DNA of 64,000 nt from Cepaea nemoralis (taxonomy: Eukaryota; Mollusca; Gastropoda; Stylommatophora; Helicidae), in the NCBI GenBank assembly GCA_014155875.1, contig JACEFZ010002133.1, forward strand, positions 301,001-365,000. The letters run 5' to 3'. The notes below the pieces were generated by a model. It worked only from the letters and a program-made list of their open reading frames with translations, did not search any database and had not been told where the DNA came from. Each line of letters starts with the position of its first letter. Position 1 is the stretch's first letter. This document shows, in pieces, positions 52,701 to 58,700 of the stretch. A program made the translations under genes and the position numbers.

Positions 52701-55700
52701 ATGCTCACTTGAGTGATGTGATTATCTACACAGATGGTTCGGTGTCAAGAGGTGAGAGAAATGGCTGGGGTTTCATAGCCAAAGCTAATGGTCGATGTTT
52801 GGGGCAGGAGAGCCTGGCATATGATACCACAACATCCAGCTTAAGAATGGAAGTGGAGGCAGTCACTGCGGCTCTCCGCTGGATGGAGAATACGACACAC
52901 ACACACACATCGTGATTGTAACTGACTCAGAAAGCATGCTGACGAGGGTGAGGACGGGCAGACTTCGTGCGGAGTGGCTTGCTTCGCTTCGGAGGTCACG
53001 GGTGACAAGCATCGCCTGGATCTTTTCTCCGGGGCATGCCGGTGTGCTGGGAAATGAACAGGCGGGCAGATTGGCTGGCTCTGCAGAACTTGGTGGAGTA
53101 TTGATACATGACAAGGCAGACGTGGTTGCGGCCTTGTGGGGCACGTGCACACCTCGGAGGAGCAAATGGATTACCATGGTCTGGCAAGAATGAGACAACG
53201 AGGAGTGACGAAGGGATCTGGCCGACGCTCAACGCTCAAAGGAAAGGCGAGACGGACTTATAATCAGATTGCTACTGGTACTATTAGTGTTGGAACTCTT
53301 TGCTGGCTGCTGAGGATGGGGACGGAGCACTTATGGGAATGCCCCGAATGCTGTGAAGTCGATTCCTAAATCAATCAATCAATCAATCTATGGGCCCAGA
53401 ACTATATGTCCAATATGGGCCCAGAACTATATGTTCAATATGGGCCCAGAACTATATGTCCAATATGGGCCCAGAACTATATGTCCAATATGGGCCCAGA
53501 ACTATATGTCCAATATGGGCCCAGAACTATATGTCCAATATGGGCCCAGAACTATATGTCCAATATGGGCCCAGAACTATATGTCCAATATGGGCCCAGA
53601 ACTATATGTCCAATATGGTCCCAGAACTATATGTCCAATATAGGCCCAGAACTATGTGTCCAATATGGGCCCAGAACTATGTGTCCAATATGGGCCCAGA
53701 ACTATGTGTCCAATATGGGCCCAGAACTATATGTCCAATATAAGCTTAGCACCATTTTCCCCGAAATAGGTCCATAATAATACCCCAAATAGGCTCATAA
53801 CCATTTCCCAAATATGAGTTCATAACCATATTTCAAATAAGGGCTCATAACCATATCCCAAAATGGGCCCAGAAACATATCTTCCAATATACTGTGACAT
53901 TATAGAAATAGGGGTATGTTTTCCCAACCAAACAACTATTTAGTGACTTTCTAATCAAATACTGTTTCTTCTGCCTTTTCTCTCAGTTGAAACAAAGACC
54001 CTCAACCAACTGACGTCATGCTTGCTATCTCTGACAGCACCCTCCACATCTTCCTAACATTATTCATCTGTCACAAATTCTCTTCTCCAAGAATCTTTAG
54101 AAGTCCCTCTACTCCACTGGCCATGTGGATCCGTGACAAATAAAACTTGCTCATTATACTATTCATCATCTCATCATGTTCCCCTTAAACCTTGCAGTGC
54201 CGACATCAAGTATAAACAGTGGAAGAGTGCCCGTTTATAGGCTTCATGTATCGAGATTCCCATGGACTCTGCTATTCTCTCTGTCCATTGTTTACCAGGG
54301 TAAAATACTTGCCTTTATGAAACTTTTTATTTTCTACTCTGAATGGAGCAATGTATTCAGTGATTTGGCAAGTGTAAAATGAGTTACAATTAATAGTCTG
54401 CTTCTCTGTGCTATTAACAATACAGATGTTACTGCTGAGCAGCCAAATCAAGTGGTCACTCTCTACCTGCAGATGTTTGAGTTAAGACAACGTGTAACCC
54501 CGACAGACATACTGGTTGTACATGACCTTCACCTCATCAGCAAGACCAATGACTGATGGATGCTCTGACACGCCACTCACTTATAATAGTCGGCCGCCAG
54601 ATCAAAGTCCCCGAGAAAGATATGAGCATTCCCCAGGTTTGTGTATGCTCTCCTTTCTGCTGCTTTGTCCCCAAACTCCTTGGCTATTGACAATCTCTGA
54701 GGATATAACAGAAATATGTCAGTATCATTCAATGATAGCCATAGTGGTTAGTCTGCCTGTGAATTAAAATGATCCTGGTTCAATTCCTAGCACTGGTAGG
54801 ATTATTTTACAGACCAGCATGGCTTTGTGATCGACCCTGCCTCCTAAAATTGGTACTGGATCAGTTTCAGAAATTCCTCCGAAGTTTTAAAAGGAATTGG
54901 TAACCTCACCTGAAGTCACGGCCTAGAAAGTGTGATGGTCTACCGTCACTTCACACCTCAAGGCCAGCACCTGTCATGGATCTACCTGTATCAGTTACAG
55001 CAAATTCCCCTACCTTCATGGACATCAGGGGCTTTGTTATCATTTTGTGTTTAAATGTGTCAATTGACAATAAACTGTTAGTAAAGTAAAGTAAAGTAAA
55101 GTAAAGTAAAGTAAAGTAAAGTAAAGTAAAGTAAAGTAAAGTGAGGTGAGGTGAGGTGAGGTGAAGTAAAGTGAGGTGAGGTGAGGTGAAGTAAAGTGAG
55201 GTGAGGTGAAGTGAATTAAAACCACAGCGCTATAAAACTGACAACTATGCAGTTGAATGATAAGGATGCTTCACAGCCAGCCCTAGGGTTACAATATTTG
55301 ATCTCTATATCCCAAGATATGAAACTGTGGCTAAGGTCTCTATATCCAAAGGTATGAAAGTGTGACTTAAAGTCTCTCTATATACCAAGATATTAAATTA
55401 TGACTTAAGGTCTCTCTATATACCAGATATTAAATTGTGACATAAGGTCTCTCTACATACCATCATATGAAATTGTGACTTAAGGTCTCTCTGTATACCA
55501 TCATATTAAATTGTGACTTAAGGTCTCTCTATATACCATCATATGAAATTGTGACTTAAGGTCTCTCTATATACCATCATATAAAATTGTGACTTAAGGT
55601 CTCCAAGAAATGAAACTGTAACTGTAAGGTTTCTCTGTATTCAAAGGTAGACAAGGAAATTGTGAACAAGACTGTCAGGTTTCTCTATGTAAGGACTCAT

Positions 55701-58700
55701 GAGAACTAGAACGATAAAAAGTAGACAAAGGTTGTTATCAGTTTAAGAAAAAAGAAATATGATATATCACGTCAGTAGCAAGAAGTACAACTTTTATGCC
55801 CAAATTCAGCAAAATTGATTTATTTACCTGTTCATGGTAAACTATGGCATCTGCAAAATTTCCCAGCAGGTAGTGGGTGTTGCCTAGGTTACCACACGCC
55901 CTCCCTTCTGCTGCTCTGTCCCCAAGTGTCTTGACCAGCTCCAGATTTTCACTGCAAACAGACCATTTCAAGTATTCCAATTAGTGACCGCACTGCTTTT
56001 CAGCGGCAGTTGGAAAATGCAAGCAAAAGACAGTTTAGGAATGGCCAAAGTAATGTTGGGCAACATGCAACAGCTTGTCACATCTAAATAGCTTGTCACA
56101 TCTACACAGCCTGTCACATCTACACAGCCTGTCACATCAACACAGCCTGTCACATCAACACAGCCTGTCACATCAACACAGCCTGTCACATCTACACAGC
56201 TTGTCACATCGAAACGGCCTGTCACATCAACACAGCCTGTCACATCAACACAGCCTGTCACATCAACACAGCCTGTCACATCAACACAGCCTGTCACATC
56301 GACACAGCCTGTCACATCTACACAGCCTGCCACATCTACACAGCCTGTCACACTAAACAGCCTGCCACACTAAACAGCCTGCCACACTAAACAGCCTGCC
56401 ACACTAAACAGCCAGTCACATCTAAACAGCTCGTCACATCTAAACATCTAGGTTACACGTTCAAACTAAGGGTGAAGGTCAGCTTTGCCAACTGGATCAG
56501 AGCGCTTGCTATTAATCTCCTGGTGTGTTGATGCCGAGTTAGCAGGTTCAATGGTCAGTTGGACTAAAATGTTGACTTCTCATCCATGACTTGAGGATGT
56601 AAATTGCAAGTACCTCAGAAATCAGAGTGGGTTCGCCTGATGGCGGGGGACACTGGTAATAGGGAAAGCTAATCCACACGCAAAATAAGTAGTAGCATTC
56701 GAATGGACTACATTCAAGTTTTTTTTTTTTTGGCGCTAACTCGCTTTGAACTCATGCGTAGTCCATACAAACTATTTATAGTAGTGATGGACTGAATTTT
56801 GCATGTGGGTTAGCTTTCCCTATTAACAGTGCCCCTCGCCATCAGGCGAACCAACTCCGTCTTCAGAGGTACTTGTAATTAACGTCCCCAAGTCAAGGAT
56901 GACAGGTCAACATTTTAGTCCAGCTGTCCGGTGTAGGGGTTGAACCGCTAACCTCGGTATCCGCATACCGGATGTTTAAGAACACGCGTTCTTACCCATT
57001 CGCCCATGTGGACCTGCCTAAATTTTAGTTCAAAGCAAACAAACAATATTTTTACAAACACAACAACAAATAAACTAAGAGTAATCAAGTGTTACATTTT
57101 TGTTTTCTTCTTCTCTCTATCCCCCATCGAAGCACAGGCCCTCAACCAAACTATGCCGGGCTGTGCTACCCTTTCCTATCTCTTGTAGCTTCCTCTATGT
57201 CCTCCCAATATTATTCATCTGGCTGTTATTCTTTTCTCCAAGGATTTTTAGGTCTCCCACTATTTTGGTTACTTTGTGGATTCCAGACCAGATAGTGTCT
57301 GGTTATATTGTCCTCAGGTGTTCTCAGTGTATGTCCTAGTTAGTTAGTCGAGGTTCCAACTTCACGGCAACGGGTCACCCCCAATATGCTCTGTTCCTAT
57401 GCCAGTGAATATCACACAAAATGCTCCTCACTGCTCAATGTGAAAAGTGGAACAGACAGGAGTCTCGGCAAGCCAACAGCCAAATGCCGCCACCAGAATG
57501 CCAACATAAAGTCCTCCACGAAAAATACAGTTCATCGTCGTTGGAATCGGCAGTCGCCAGAAAGACTTCACTGACCCGGGTTTTATTTCATATGGCTCTG
57601 TCTCTTTTCGCAGGGCCGAAAAGCACAGCACAAAGCACGAACTCCATAACTCCAGTGACCACTGACAAATGCACTCGTGAAACGGAAAGGCAAACCAGTC
57701 AATTCGGCGACAGCTGTCCGCCATCATTCCGAACATGCAGTTCACACTACAAACTGTGGACAGGTGTAAAAACATTCCACACAAAATTCACAGCTCACAG
57801 TGTCGCACTCACTCAATAGCAGGGCGAAGTAACCATGCAGTATCAGTCCAACATGAGGAAAATGCGACAGTAAACCTTAGCCAGAAGTGTAAACACTCCA
57901 GAGGCCTTAACGGTTCAAATGCCTATTGCCATACGGCGGCACGCATCACCACTAAAAGTATAAAGCGGAAAACTGGAATTTCCCACTCGGACACTAAAGT
58001 GGACGACAACAAATGAAACCAATGAGAATGTGGACAACGTCATAGGACGGCAACGAGGGACGCGGTGATTTGGGTATTCGAATAAGGACGTGTTTTTCGG
58101 AGGATCTGTGTGAGGTGACATCTGGACGCGATGATCTGAGCGTGAGGCAGCTCTGAGTCAGGAGAGGGATTCGCTGATGATGATCTGACAGTGAAATAAC
58201 CGGGACATGAAAACCTAGATCTGATTTTACAGCCTGAATTGAGAATCGGTAGATTTGGCTTCAAGGTGAGCGCGGTAGACTGGGAGCTCATCGGTGGATT
58301 AATAGAATAGGTGCCGATCCCGTCTATAGGGATCAACCTATGTGTCTGCGAGAGTTTTGTCCTTGTGTCTGCTGCAGAATAAAATTCTGGTAGCGCTCTG
58401 CAATCTTGAGTTTCCATTATCATGTTCTGTTCAAGGTAAGGACGCACAGTTGGTTCGTTGTCCTTCGTTGCTGTTTATTGCATTTACGAGTTCGAGATAC
58501 CTCGACTGTTGCCGGCTTGCCAGCAAAGGCACATTGAGGCACCTATCTGCCATGTTGGGGACCTGAAGTCCAGTGTATGTCCTATCCAGAGCCAGCATCA
58601 TGTCCTCACCTTTTGGTTCACTGGAATTTGTTTAGTTCTTTGTATGAGCTCTAAGTTGGTGATTCTGTCATACCATTTTAGTCCCACTAATCTGCACAGG

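Larger units (their letters stand above)
49287..53391 (+). mobile_element. I/Nimb-like LINE inserted in the 25-bp minisatellite
   Basis: A GC-rich leader with C runs (49390-49445) precedes an endonuclease-reverse transcriptase-RNase H coding region (49721-53369). The element ends in an (AATC)n tail at 53370-53390. Array units directly abut both ends. The RNase H domain places it in the I superfamily; Nimb is the best guess. No separate ORF1 is seen, so it may be 5'-truncated or internally deleted. Confidence 0.9.

Noticed and set aside
57386..58447. Several medium open frames on both strands (60-135 codons)
   Set aside because: Overlapping frames without recognisable motifs; part overlaps a SINE copy. 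Left unassigned.
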